Below are positions 43,228 through 51,809 of a stretch of DNA of 64,000 nucleotides, piece after piece. The notes beneath the pieces are model-generated. The model was given only the letters and a program-made list of their open reading frames with translations, was not told the DNA's origin and searched no databases. Position 1 is the stretch's first letter; each line of letters opens with the position of its first letter. The position numbers and the translations under genes were made by a program. Origin of the DNA: Pseudomonas nitroreducens NBRC 12694 (lineage in GTDB: Bacteria > Pseudomonadota > Gammaproteobacteria > Pseudomonadales > Pseudomonadaceae); assembly GCF_002091755.1 (NCBI RefSeq), contig NZ_BDAI01000014.1, positions 62,001 through 126,000 of the forward strand, given 5' to 3'.

Positions 43228-43287
43228 ATCGCGGACGGAGTCCGTTCCTACGAAACCTGAACCGGCGTAGGCGCGGACTCCGTCTGC
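43228..43287. repeat. ACGGAGTCCG-type inverted repeat
   Basis: GCGGACGGAGTCCG (43231-43244) and GCGGACTCCGTCTGC (43273-43287) face each other. The same motif occurs at 54589-54660. Confidence 0.65.
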
Positions 43288-43317
43288 CATGTTTTCCGCC
43301 GCGCCCGGATTTCAGGC

Positions 43318-43352
43318 AAAAAAATAGGGACACCGGGGTAAGCGGTGTCCCT
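43318..43352 (-). terminator. Strong intrinsic terminator of the aspA transcript
   Basis: On the minus strand AGGGACACCG and CGGTGTCCCT form a perfect 10-bp stem with a 7-base loop, followed by ATTTTTTT (complement of 43318-43325). It lies about 175 bases beyond the aspA stop codon. Confidence 0.88.
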
Positions 43353-43520
43353 TCTAAAGGAGAGTGGGCCAAGAGGCCCCTCAACCGGTGAGACGTGGCG
43401 CCTCGGGTAAACCCGCGGCGCCGGGTATAAAAGAAGGGACTGGGGGTAACCAATCCCTGAAAGGTGAGGGAGGAATACTCCCCCTCAACCGGTGAGACGT
43501 GCCCGGCTCGCGCCGGGCGG
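43353..43520 (-). ncRNA. Structured aspA 3' region, candidate 3'-UTR-derived sRNA
   Basis: Between the aspA stop and its terminator lie five further hairpins: GCCCGGC/GCCGGGC (43501-43518), TGAGGG/CCCTCA (43465-43487), AGGGA/TCCCT (43435-43458), GGCGCC/GGCGCC with inner CGGG/CCCG (43397-43422) and GGGCC/GGCCC (43366-43379). A 21-bp sequence containing CCCTCAACCGGTGAGACGTG is present twice, at 43377-43397 and 43481-43501, offset 104 bp. No ORF fits. A stable small RNA is inferred. Confidence 0.4.
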
Positions 43521-43524
43521 AGGA

Positions 43525-44949
43525 TCAGGCGCGCAGCGGAATCAGGCGCGGGGCGATCATGTTTTCCGGCAGCAGGATGTCGGCCAGGGTGGCTTCGTCC
43601 AGCAGCTTCTCCTCGCGAACCAGCTCCAGCACTCCGCGGCCGGTTTCCAGCGCAGTCTTGGCGATACGGGTGGAGTTTTCGTAGCCGATGTACGGGTTCA
43701 GCGCGGTGACCAGGCCGATGCTGTGCTCCACCAGCTGGTGGCAGCGCTCGACGTTGGCGGTGATGCCGGTGATGCAGTGCTCGCGCAGCATGTCCATGGC
43801 GCGCTGGAGCAGGCGGATCGAGTCGAAGATCTTGTAGGCGATCAGCGGCTCCATCACGTTCAGCTGCAACTGGCCGCCTTCGGCCGCGATGGTCAGCGCC
43901 AGGTCGTTACCCATGATTTCGAAGGCGCACATGTTCACCGCCTCCGGGATCACCGGGTTGACCTTGCCCGGCATGATCGAGCTGCCCGGCTGGCGCGGCG
44001 GCAGGTTGATCTCGTTGATGCCGGTGCGCGGGCCGCTGGACAGCAGGCGCAGGTCGTTGCAGATCTTCGACAGCTTGACCGCGGTGCGCTTGAGCATGCC
44101 GGAGAACAGCACGAAGGCGCCCATGTCGGAGGTGGCTTCGATCAGGTCGGCAGCCGGAACGACCGGGTGGCCGCTGATTTCAGCCAGGCGCTGGACAGCC
44201 AGCTTCTGGTAGCCGGGGTCGGCGTTGATGCCGGTGCCGATCGCGGTGCCGCCGAGGTTCACTTCGGTCAGCAGTTCCGGCGCCAGGCGACGCAGGCGGT
44301 CGAGGTCTTCGCCCAGGGTGGTGGCGAAGGCGTGGAATTCCTGGCCGAGGGTCATCGGTACCGCGTCCTGCAGCTGGGTACGGCCCATCTTCAGTACGCC
44401 GGCGAACTCGACGCCCTTGGCGGCGAAGGCCTGGATCAGGCTGTCGAGGCTGGCCAGCAGGGTGTCGTGGCCGAGCAGCAGGCCCAGGCGGATGGCGGTC
44501 GGGTAAGCGTCGTTGGTCGACTGCGCCATGTTCACGTCGTTGTTCGGGTGCAGGTACTTGTACTCACCCTTGGTGTGGCCCATGGCTTCCAGCGCGATGT
44601 TCGCGATCACTTCGTTCGCGTTCATGTTGGTGGAAGTACCGGCGCCACCCTGGATCATGTCCACCACGAACTGGTCGTGGAAGTCACCGCGGATCAGGCG
44701 GGCACAGGCTTCGCTGATGGCAGCGTGCTTCTCGTTCGACAGGTGGCCAAGCTGGTGGTTGGCATCGGCTGCCGCCTGTTTGACCATCGCCAGGCCGACG
44801 ACCAGTTTCGGGTAGTGCGACAGCGGCACGCCCGAGAGGCGGAAGTTGTTCACAGCGCGCAGGGTCTGGATGCCGAAGTAGGCGTCAGAAGGTACTTCGA
44901 GGGTGCCGAGGAGGTCTTTCTCGATGCGGAACGATGCAACAGGGGACAT
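43525..44949 (-). CDS. aspA: Aspartate ammonia-lyase
   Basis: 474 residues from ATG 44949 (MSPVASFRIEKDLLGTLEVP), normal for the family. Fumarase/aspartase superfamily signature GSSIMPGKVNPV with the catalytic serine, plus GGAGTSTNMNANEV and MAQSTNDAYPTA. Converts L-aspartate to fumarate and ammonia in the cytoplasm. The frame is open for 200 codons upstream of the ATG, but that region has no family similarity. Divergent from a LysR gene 211 bp away that may regulate it. Confidence 0.95.
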   Translation of the reverse strand: MSPVASFRIEKDLLGTLEVPSDAYFGIQTLRAVNNFRLSGVPLSHYPKLVVGLAMVKQAAADANHQLGHLSNEKHAAISEACARLIRGDFHDQFVVDMIQGGAGTSTNMNANEVIANIALEAMGHTKGEYKYLHPNNDVNMAQSTNDAYPTAIRLGLLLGHDTLLASLDSLIQAFAAKGVEFAGVLKMGRTQLQDAVPMTLGQEFHAFATTLGEDLDRLRRLAPELLTEVNLGGTAIGTGINADPGYQKLAVQRLAEISGHPVVPAADLIEATSDMGAFVLFSGMLKRTAVKLSKICNDLRLLSSGPRTGINEINLPPRQPGSSIMPGKVNPVIPEAVNMCAFEIMGNDLALTIAAEGGQLQLNVMEPLIAYKIFDSIRLLQRAMDMLREHCITGITANVERCHQLVEHSIGLVTALNPYIGYENSTRIAKTALETGRGVLELVREEKLLDEATLADILLPENMIAPRLIPLRA

Positions 44950-45160
44950 GACGGGGATTGTCTCAGGGAAACACGGCCAGTGCCGCGATGCCCGGTAGAC
45001 TAGGGATTTCGCCTTTCGTCGGCCAATGCTGTTAAAGGCTGCCTCATGCACGAACGGCATAATGTACCCTGTGACGAATTGATGACGGCGAGCGTGCGAC
45101 TGTGCTACGCGCGCCCGGCTCCTGACCAATCGATCAGCGTGTGAATGCGTTGGAGTTGAC

Positions 45161-46075
45161 GTGAACCTCGAGACCAAATGGCTGGAAGACTTCAGCACCC
45201 TGGCCACCACCCGCAGTTTTTCCCAGGCCGCCGAAAAGCGCTTCGTCACCCAGCCGGCCTTCAGCCGACGCATCCGCAGCCTGGAAGATGCCCTCGGCCT
45301 GACCCTGGTGAACCGCCAGCGCACGCCCATCGAACTGACCGAAGCGGGGCAACTGTTCCTCGTCACCGCCCGCGCAGTGGTTGAGCAACTCGGCCAGGTG
45401 GTGCGCCACCTGCACCACCTGGAAGGCGGGCAGGGCGAGGTGCTGCAGTTCGCCGCCGCGCACTCGCTGGCGCTGGGCTTCTTCCCCGCGTGGATTTCCC
45501 GGCTGCGCTCGGAAGGCCTGAATATCGCCAGCCGCCTGGTGGCGACCAACGTCGGCGAGGCGGTACACCTGCTGCGCGAAGGCGGCTGCGACCTGATGAT
45601 GGCCTTCTACGACCCGGACGCCGCCTTGCAGATGGACCCGGAGGTCTTCCCCTCGCTGCACCTGGGGCGCACCGAAATGCTGCCGGTGTGCGCGGTGAAC
45701 TCCGCCGGCGTGCCGCTCTTCGATCTCGACAGCGGGCAGAGCGTGCCGCTGCTGGCCTACAGTGCCGGTGCCTTCCTCGGTCGCGGCGTGAACCTGCTGC
45801 TGCGCCAGCGCAACCTGCGTTACACGACGGTCTATGAAACGGCGATGGCCGACAGCCTTAAAAGCATGGCGCTGCAAGGCATGGGTGTGGCCTGGGTGCC
45901 GCGCCTGAGCATGGAGTCGGAGCTGGCGCGTGGTGAGCTGGCGCTGTGCGGCGGCCCGCACTGGATTGTCCCGCAGGAAATCCGCCTGTACCGCTGTGCG
46001 CTGGTGCGCAAGGCGCAGATCCGCCTGCTCTGGCGCAAGCTCGAAGGCGGCCTGGGGCTGGACGAAACGCCCTGA
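45161..46075 (+). CDS. LysR-family transcriptional regulator next to aspA
   Basis: 304 residues from GTG 45161 (NLETKWLEDFSTLATTRSFS). HTH region AAEKRFVTQPAFSRRIRSLE at residues 23-42, then the effector domain (EVLQFAAAHSLALGFFPAWI; GVAWVPRLSMESELARGELA). Divergent from aspA in the shape usual for LysR-target pairs; the same regulator-aspA order is known in P. aeruginosa. Likely controls aspA or the neighbouring amino-acid genes; effector unknown. Confidence 0.88.
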   Translation: MNLETKWLEDFSTLATTRSFSQAAEKRFVTQPAFSRRIRSLEDALGLTLVNRQRTPIELTEAGQLFLVTARAVVEQLGQVVRHLHHLEGGQGEVLQFAAAHSLALGFFPAWISRLRSEGLNIASRLVATNVGEAVHLLREGGCDLMMAFYDPDAALQMDPEVFPSLHLGRTEMLPVCAVNSAGVPLFDLDSGQSVPLLAYSAGAFLGRGVNLLLRQRNLRYTTVYETAMADSLKSMALQGMGVAWVPRLSMESELARGELALCGGPHWIVPQEIRLYRCALVRKAQIRLLWRKLEGGLGLDETP

Positions 46076-46103
46076 GGCAGACAGCCGGGGCTATTCTGTT
46101 TAT

Positions 46104-46122
46104 TTGATAAGCATTATCATTT
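46104..46122 (+). promoter_or_regulatory. Fur box upstream of the FecI-type sigma factor
   Basis: TTGATAAGCATTATCATTT matches the GATAATGATAATCATTATC-type Fur consensus closely and sits about 70 bp before the sigma-factor start. Predicts iron repression of the whole set. Confidence 0.72.
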
Positions 46123-46188
46123 GCGGCTTTCCACGGTCTCCCCCTCGCACCGGTTTCGGTGCGGACCGCTGGCGAGCCTGCAGCCCCG

Positions 46189-46776
46189 ATGTCCCATTCC
46201 GACCGCCCGGCCGATTCCCGCACCACGGACGCCCCGGCGCCCGCCGAGGCGTTGCCGCGCGAGGATTTCCTGCGGGTGTTCCTTTCCCAGCGTCCGCGCA
46301 TGGAAGCCCTGGTACGACGCCGCGTCGGTTGCCGGGCCACCGCGGCGGACCTGGTCCAGGACCTGTTCCTGCGCTTCTGGAAGCGCCCTCAGGCACCAGT
46401 GGAAGAACTCGGCAGCTACCTGCTGCGCAGTGCGCGCAACCTCGCCATCGATCACCTGCGCGGTGAAGATTCGCGCGGGCGAACCCTGAGCGCGCTGCTG
46501 CCCGACCAGGACGATGCCCAGCCTTCCCCCGAGCAGGCGGTGCAGGCCAGCGCCGAACTGGACCTCATCGAAGACGCCCTGCGCCAGTTGCCCGAGCGCA
46601 CCCGCCATATCTTCCTGCTCAGTCGTGTGCATGGCCGCACCTACGGCGAGATCGCCGCGGCCATGGGGCTTTCCCAGAGCGCGGTGGAAAAACATATGAT
46701 GCGCGCCCTCGATGCGTGCAAGGCGAGCCTTGAGCCCGCTGCGCGGGCAGATCGCCGTGGAGCCGCCGACCGATGA
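46189..46776 (+). CDS. FecI-type ECF sigma factor (iron starvation)
   Basis: 195 residues from ATG 46189 (MSHSDRPADSRTTDAPAPAE); an earlier in-frame GTG at 46159 is possible. Region 2 (EALVRRRVGCRATAADLVQD, LFLRFWKRP, RNLAIDHLRGE) and region 4 (LDLIEDALRQLPERTRHIFL, GLSQSAVEKHMMRALDAC) mark an ECF sigma of the FecI group. Part of a cell-surface signalling cascade with the FecR and TonB receptor genes that follow; overlaps fecR by 4 bp. The Fur box upstream predicts induction under iron limitation. Confidence 0.92.
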   Translation: MSHSDRPADSRTTDAPAPAEALPREDFLRVFLSQRPRMEALVRRRVGCRATAADLVQDLFLRFWKRPQAPVEELGSYLLRSARNLAIDHLRGEDSRGRTLSALLPDQDDAQPSPEQAVQASAELDLIEDALRQLPERTRHIFLLSRVHGRTYGEIAAAMGLSQSAVEKHMMRALDACKASLEPAARADRRGAADR

Positions 46777-47777
46777 AGCCTGAAATCGCCACCTCGCCCG
46801 AGGACGCCCAGCGGCAGGCGCGCCAGTGGCTGCTGCGCCTGAACGACGCTGGCGGCGACGTATGGCTGGCGGCTTTCCAGGCGTGGCTGGCGGCTGATCC
46901 GCAACATGCCCGCGCCTATGCCGAAGTCGATGCGCTCTGGCAGGCCAGCGCCCTGCCGGCGCAGCGGCTGGCGGGGGAAGAGGGCGATGCTTTGGGCGCC
47001 TATCTCACCGCGATGGACCACCCGGCGCCGCGCCGCGCGCAGAGCAACCACCGGCGTTGGGCCTACCCGCTGGCCAGCGCCGCCTGCCTGTTGCTGATGC
47101 TCTGGGCCGGTGCCTGGTGGTCGCCGGGTCACTGGCTGACCGATCTCTCCGCCGACTACGTCAGTGCGCCGGGCGAAGTGCGGGAGATCACCCTGGGCGA
47201 CGGCTCGCGCCTGACCCTGGACGCCGACAGCGCCGTCGCGGTTTCCCTGGACGGTGAACAACGCCGCGTCGACCTGCTGCGCGGTGCTGCGTCCTTTGCC
47301 GTGAAACATCTGCCCAAACCCTTCGTGGTGCGCGCCGGAGAGGGTGAAGCGCGGGTGCTGGGCACCGAGTTCGAAGTCCGTCGCCAGGGCGAGCAGACCC
47401 GCGTCACGGTCGCCGAAGGCCGCGTCTCGGTGCGTGGCAGCCATGCCGCCGGCATGCCGGAAGTGGTGCTGGGCGCTGGCGAACGGGTCGGCATCGACGG
47501 CACGCGGCTCGGTGATGCGCAGCCCGCCGATGCCCAGGCCGCGCTGGCCTGGCGCCAGGGCTGGCTGACCTTCTACCGCGCGCCGCTGGGCGAGGTGCTG
47601 GAGCGCCTGGGCACTTACTACCCGGGCCGCATCGTGCTGCTGGACAGCGAGCTGGCGCAGCGCCGGGTCAGCGGCAGTTTCCGCAGCACCGACCCTCAGG
47701 CGGCGCTGGATTCCCTGCAGGCGGTGGTGGGCTTCCATCAGCAGCCTCTGCTCGGTCGCTTCGTGCTGATCCGCTGA
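46773..47777 (+). CDS. FecR-type anti-sigma regulator
   Basis: 334 residues from ATG 46773. The N-terminal DUF4880-like cytoplasmic domain (WLLRLNDAGGDVWLAAFQAW) is followed by one membrane segment (about 96-116, WAYPLASAACLLLMLWAGAW) and a periplasmic FecR domain (GEVREITLGDGSRLTLDADS; LLRGAASFAVKH; VLGTEFEVRRQGEQTRVTVA). The C-terminal STN-like part (LEVLERLGTYYPGR-like; SGSFRSTDPQAALDSLQAVV) contacts the receptor signalling domain. It relays ligand occupancy of the receptor to the sigma factor. Confidence 0.92.
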   Translation: MKPEIATSPEDAQRQARQWLLRLNDAGGDVWLAAFQAWLAADPQHARAYAEVDALWQASALPAQRLAGEEGDALGAYLTAMDHPAPRRAQSNHRRWAYPLASAACLLLMLWAGAWWSPGHWLTDLSADYVSAPGEVREITLGDGSRLTLDADSAVAVSLDGEQRRVDLLRGAASFAVKHLPKPFVVRAGEGEARVLGTEFEVRRQGEQTRVTVAEGRVSVRGSHAAGMPEVVLGAGERVGIDGTRLGDAQPADAQAALAWRQGWLTFYRAPLGEVLERLGTYYPGRIVLLDSELAQRRVSGSFRSTDPQAALDSLQAVVGFHQQPLLGRFVLIR

Positions 47778-47841
47778 GGGCGAAGATTTTTTCGAAAAAG
47801 GGGTGAGGTACTGCGGCGGCTGCTCCGTGTAGTGGTCATGA

Positions 47842-47858
47842 ATGCGATTTATTCGCAT
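47842..47858. promoter_or_regulatory. Small palindrome before the TonB receptor gene
   Basis: ATGCGA and TCGCAT arms around TTTAT, 33 bp before the receptor start, in a locally AT-rich gap that also has TTTTTTCGAAAAA at 47787-47799. Could be the site of the sigma-dependent receptor promoter. Confidence 0.3.
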
Positions 47859-47890
47859 GTGTAGTCCGACCTTCGAGCAAGAGAGCCCCG

Positions 47891-50317
47891 ATGATCCCGC
47901 TGCGCCGCGCTGTTCCCGAGCTGTCCCTGAAACCCCTTGCCGCCGTCGTGCTGGGCGCTGCCCTGGTCGCCGCGCAGGCTCCCTCCGCGTGGGCCGAGAA
48001 TGCCGCCGCCGGCGCTGCCCTGCAGGCGCGCTTTGGTTTCGCCATCGCGGCTCAACCCTTGCCCCAGGCGCTGAGCGAGTTCAGCCGGGTGACCGGCCTC
48101 AGTGTGGTCTACACCGACGAGGCGCCGTACGACCTCAAAGCCCCGGCGGTCTCCGGCCAGCTCAGTGCCAACGACGCGCTGAATCGCCTGCTGGCGGGCT
48201 CCGGCTATCGCTTCCGCGCCCTCGATGGCCGCACCCTGACCCTGGAGCGCGTGCCGACCGACACCCTGAGCCTCACCGACACCACCGTCACCGGCCAGGC
48301 GGCGTCGACCAGCTACCAACCGGCACCGGTCGCCTCCATCGGCCGCACCGACACGCCGGTGTTGGAAACCCCGCAAAGCATCGTCACTGTCCCGGCCCAG
48401 GCGCTGCACGACCAGAAGCCGCGCAATCTTGACGACGCGCTTGGCAACATCAGCGGTATCACCCAGGCCAACACCCTCGGCGGCACCCAGGACGCGGTGA
48501 TGAAGCGTGGTTTCGGCGATAACCGCGACGGTTCGATCATGCGCGACGGCCTGCCCTCGGTGCTGGGCCGCAACCTCACCGCCACCGCCGACCACGTCGA
48601 AGTGCTCAAGGGGCCGGCCTCGTTGCTGTATGGCATCCAGGACCCGGGCGGCATCGTCAACGTGGTGAGCAAGAAGCCGCAGCTGCAGCAGTACAATGCC
48701 GTCACCCTGCGTGGTTCGACCTACGCCCACGGCAAACAGGGCAGCGGCGCGCAGATCGACACCACCGGCCCGCTGGGCGAGACCAACCTGGCCTACCGGC
48801 TGATCGTCGATCACCAGGACGAGAACTACTGGCGCAATTTCGGCCAGCAGCGCGAGACCCTCGTCGCGCCCTCGCTGGCCTGGTTCGGCGAGGACACCAC
48901 GGTGAACCTCAGCTACGAGCACCGCGAGTTCAAGACGCCGTTCGACCGTGGCACTGCCATCGACCCGCGCACCAACAAGCCGCTGGATATCCCCCGTACG
49001 CGTCGCCTGGACGAGCCCTTCAACATCACTGAAGGCCGCTCCGACCTGACTCGACTGGACGTCGAGCAGCGCATCGACGATGCCTGGAAGGCGCATTTCG
49101 CCTACGGCTGGACCCGCGAGACCTACGACGACAACCAGGCCCGCGTCACCAGGGTCAACAGCAACGGCACCCTGACCCGCCGCACCGACGCCACCCGCGG
49201 CGCGGTGAGCAGCGACAGCTTCGCCACCGCCGGGCTGAACGGCGACCTGCAACTGGGCGGCTTCCGCCATGAAGTCAGCTTCGGCATCGATAGCGAGAAG
49301 CGCAAGATCTACCGCGCCGACCTGATCCGCGACACGAAGAACACCACCTTCAATTACCTCGATCCGGTCTACGGGCAGATTTCACCCGCCACGCGCGTCA
49401 GCCCGGCGGACAGCGACCAGACCGACAAGCTGCGCAGCGACTCGCTGTTCCTGCAGGACTCCTGGCACCTGGACGACCACTGGATTCTGGTCGCCGGCGG
49501 GCGCTACCAGATGTATGACCAGTACGCCGGGCGCGGCCGGCCGTTCAAGGCCAACACCGATATCAGCGGACAGAAGTGGGTACCGCGCGCCGGGGTGATC
49601 TACAAGATCAACGACGAGATGTCGCTGTATGGCAGCTACACCCAGTCGTTCAAGCCCAACTCCACCATCGCGCCGCTGTCCACGGGCGAGGTGATCGACT
49701 CGGCGATCCAGCCGGAAGAAGCGACCTCCTGGGAGATCGGCGGCAAGCTCGACATCCCCGGCCGCGTCACCGCCAACCTGGCCTTCTTCGACATCCGCAA
49801 GCGCAACGTGATGGTCACCCAGCTCGACGCCAACGGCGACAGCCGCGTCAGCACCGCCGGCAAGGTGCGCTCCTATGGCGCGGAACTGGATGTCACCGGC
49901 CAGCTGAGCGAGCACTGGAACCTGATCGGCAGCTACGCCTGGCTGGATGCCGAGGTCACCGAAGACCCGGTGCTGGAGGGCAACCGCCTGCAGAACGTGG
50001 CCAAGGAAACCGCCTCGCTGGCGGCGGTATACGACGCCGGGTCGATCTTCGGCGGCGACAACCTGCGCCTGGGCGGCGGGCCGCGCTACGTGGGCAAGCG
50101 TGCGGGCGACCCGTCCAACTCCTTCGAATTGCCGTCCTACACCGTGACCGATGCCTTCGCCAGCTACGACACGAAGCTGGGTGGCCACAACGTCGGCTTC
50201 CAGTTCAACGTGAAGAACCTGTTCGACCGCACCTACTACCCGTCGGCGGCGAACAACCTCTACGTCGCCGTGGGCGAGCCGCGGCAGTTCGAGGTTTCGA
50301 CCACTGTGGAGTTCTGA
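47891..50317 (+). CDS. TonB-dependent siderophore receptor with signalling domain
   Basis: 808 residues from ATG 47891. Signal peptide to about residue 35 (cleavage SAWA/EN). An STN signalling domain (residues about 50-112, IAAQPLPQALSEFSRVTGLS; LLAGSGYRFRALDGRTLTLE) precedes the plug (TPQSIVTVPAQALHDQKPRN; VEVLKGPASLLYGIQDPGGI) and a beta-barrel ending in an aromatic TVEF. It imports a ferric siderophore across the outer membrane, and the STN domain identifies it as the sensor for the FecR/FecI pair. Resembles hydroxamate-type receptors such as FiuA or FoxA; ligand not determinable. Confidence 0.93.
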   Translation: MIPLRRAVPELSLKPLAAVVLGAALVAAQAPSAWAENAAAGAALQARFGFAIAAQPLPQALSEFSRVTGLSVVYTDEAPYDLKAPAVSGQLSANDALNRLLAGSGYRFRALDGRTLTLERVPTDTLSLTDTTVTGQAASTSYQPAPVASIGRTDTPVLETPQSIVTVPAQALHDQKPRNLDDALGNISGITQANTLGGTQDAVMKRGFGDNRDGSIMRDGLPSVLGRNLTATADHVEVLKGPASLLYGIQDPGGIVNVVSKKPQLQQYNAVTLRGSTYAHGKQGSGAQIDTTGPLGETNLAYRLIVDHQDENYWRNFGQQRETLVAPSLAWFGEDTTVNLSYEHREFKTPFDRGTAIDPRTNKPLDIPRTRRLDEPFNITEGRSDLTRLDVEQRIDDAWKAHFAYGWTRETYDDNQARVTRVNSNGTLTRRTDATRGAVSSDSFATAGLNGDLQLGGFRHEVSFGIDSEKRKIYRADLIRDTKNTTFNYLDPVYGQISPATRVSPADSDQTDKLRSDSLFLQDSWHLDDHWILVAGGRYQMYDQYAGRGRPFKANTDISGQKWVPRAGVIYKINDEMSLYGSYTQSFKPNSTIAPLSTGEVIDSAIQPEEATSWEIGGKLDIPGRVTANLAFFDIRKRNVMVTQLDANGDSRVSTAGKVRSYGAELDVTGQLSEHWNLIGSYAWLDAEVTEDPVLEGNRLQNVAKETASLAAVYDAGSIFGGDNLRLGGGPRYVGKRAGDPSNSFELPSYTVTDAFASYDTKLGGHNVGFQFNVKNLFDRTYYPSAANNLYVAVGEPRQFEVSTTVEF

Positions 50318-50345
50318 AGCTGAGCCCGGACGCTTTTGCAGGAGG

Positions 50346-50407
50346 GGTGGAGCGCAGCGATACCCTTGCTGTCTGCAGCGCGATCGATGGGTATCGCTGC
50401 GCTCCAC
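50346..50407. repeat. Long-armed inverted repeat
   Basis: GTGGAGCGCAGCGATACCC (50347-50365) is perfectly complementary to GGGTATCGCTGCGCTCCAC near 50389-50407, spaced by about 23 bp. Lies between convergent receptor and adhA genes. Confidence 0.75.
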
Positions 50408-50443
50408 GCCATCCTACGCAGAGCTTGGTGTTTGGAGCGGGGC

Positions 50444-51478
50444 CTACATCTCCACCACGATCCGTCCTTCGATCTGCCCGGCGCGCATGCGGTCGAGGAT
50501 GGCGTTGATGTCATCCAGCTTGCCGGCGGCGACGGTGGCTTTCACCAGGCCTTCGCCGGCGAAGTCCAGGGCTTCCTGCAGGTCCGCACGGGTGCCGACG
50601 ATGGAACCGGTGATGTGCAGGCCCTTGAGCACCACGTCGAAGATCGGCGTGGGGAAGTCGCCCGGCGGCAGGCCGACCAGCGACACGGTACCGCCGCGGC
50701 GGGCCATGCCGATGCCCTGGCCGAAGGCGCTGTTGGACACGGCGGTGACGACCACGCCGTGGGCGCCGCCGATATCACGCTGCACCACTTCGACCGGGTC
50801 CTCTTTCTTGGCATTGACGGTCAGGCTGGCGCCGAGCTTGCGCGCCAGCTCCAGCTTGGCGTCATCCACGTCCACTGCCACCACGTGCAGGCCCATGGCC
50901 TTGGCGTACTGCACGGCGACGTGGCCCAGGCCGCCGATGCCGGAAATGGCCACCCACTGGCCGGGACGTGCCTCGGTTTCCTTCAGCGCCTTGTACACGG
51001 TGACGCCCGCGCAGAGGATCGGCGCAATCTCGGTAAAGCCGACATTCTTCGGCAGGATGCCGACATAGTTCGGGTCCGCCAGCACGTATTCGGCGTAGCC
51101 GCCGTTTACCGAGTAGCCGGTGTTCTGCTGGCTTTCGCAAAGGGTTTCCCAGCCGGTCAGGCAGTGCTCGCAGCAACCGCAGGCGGTGTACAGCCAGGGC
51201 ACGCCGACGCGGTCGCCTTCCTTCACGCGGGTGACGCCAGCGCCGACCGCGGCGACGAAACCGACGCCTTCATGGCCGGGGATGAACGGCAGGCTCGGCT
51301 TCACCGGCCAGTCGCCTTCGGCGGCGTGCAGGTCGGTGTGGCAGACGCCGGAGGCCTCGATCTTCACCAGGATCTGCCCGGGGCCGGGCAGCGGGACTTT
51401 GACTTCCTCGATCCGCAGCGGCTCGCCAAAGGCGTGGACGACAGCGGCTTTCATGGTCGTGGGCAGGGTCGTGGACAT
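50444..51478 (-). CDS. adhA: Zinc-dependent alcohol dehydrogenase
   Basis: 344 residues from ATG 51478. Catalytic zinc region C46 (GVCHTDLHAAEGDW) with H69-E70 (PGHEGVG); structural zinc cysteines C100, C103, C106 and C114; NAD-binding GIGGLGHVAVQYAKAMG. Closely resembles P. aeruginosa AdhA, a propanol-preferring or ethanol dehydrogenase. Monocistronic on the minus strand. Its leader has a CCTG.CCC/GGG.CAGG hairpin (51509-51528) and the palindrome at 51585. Confidence 0.93.
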   Translation of the reverse strand: MSTTLPTTMKAAVVHAFGEPLRIEEVKVPLPGPGQILVKIEASGVCHTDLHAAEGDWPVKPSLPFIPGHEGVGFVAAVGAGVTRVKEGDRVGVPWLYTACGCCEHCLTGWETLCESQQNTGYSVNGGYAEYVLADPNYVGILPKNVGFTEIAPILCAGVTVYKALKETEARPGQWVAISGIGGLGHVAVQYAKAMGLHVVAVDVDDAKLELARKLGASLTVNAKKEDPVEVVQRDIGGAHGVVVTAVSNSAFGQGIGMARRGGTVSLVGLPPGDFPTPIFDVVLKGLHITGSIVGTRADLQEALDFAGEGLVKATVAAGKLDDINAILDRMRAGQIEGRIVVEM

Positions 51479-51809
51479 TGCACTCGCTCCTTGAAGGGTG
51501 AGGGACCTGCCCCGTCCGGGACAGGAACGTGTCAGAAGAGTCTGAGCCCCTGAGCCTAGGCCATCTTGAGCTGAGGCAAGCTTTTCCGAAGTCTCTTCGG
51601 AGGTCGTTGCAGGCATCTTCGATGCAGGAATGACGAAATCGGGACCAACGGTCATGCCCAGTGCACTCCGTCGTGCCCTTTGCGGTATACTGCGCCGCCT
51701 TCAAGCCGGCACTGCCCGCCGGTTTGGCCACGTACAAGCCACGCCCTCACGGAGTCGTGGCTTGTTGGTTTCTGACGCGCCCAAGAGCGCACTTGAGAGA
51801 GGCACGACG
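51479..51809. promoter_or_regulatory. Divergent adhA-purE control region and structured purE leader
   Basis: No gene in 331 bp. TCCGAAG-TCT-CTTCGGA palindrome at 51585-51601 is on the adhA side. For purE, an extended -10 TGCGGTATACT (-10 hexamer 51686-51691) is followed by two hairpins: AAGCCGGC/GCCGGTTT (about 51705-51727) and ACAAGCCACG/CGTGGCTTGT (about 51739-51770), the second trailed by TGGTTT. The arrangement suggests leader-based control of purEK. Confidence 0.45.

Noticed and set aside
42962..43310. 6S RNA gene expected after zapA
   Set aside because: The interval consists of identifiable palindromic repeats; no 6S-like long bulged hairpin was seen.
43377..43501. CRISPR-like direct repeats near aspA
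   Set aside because: Only two copies with 83 bp between them and embedded in hairpins; no array, no cas genes.
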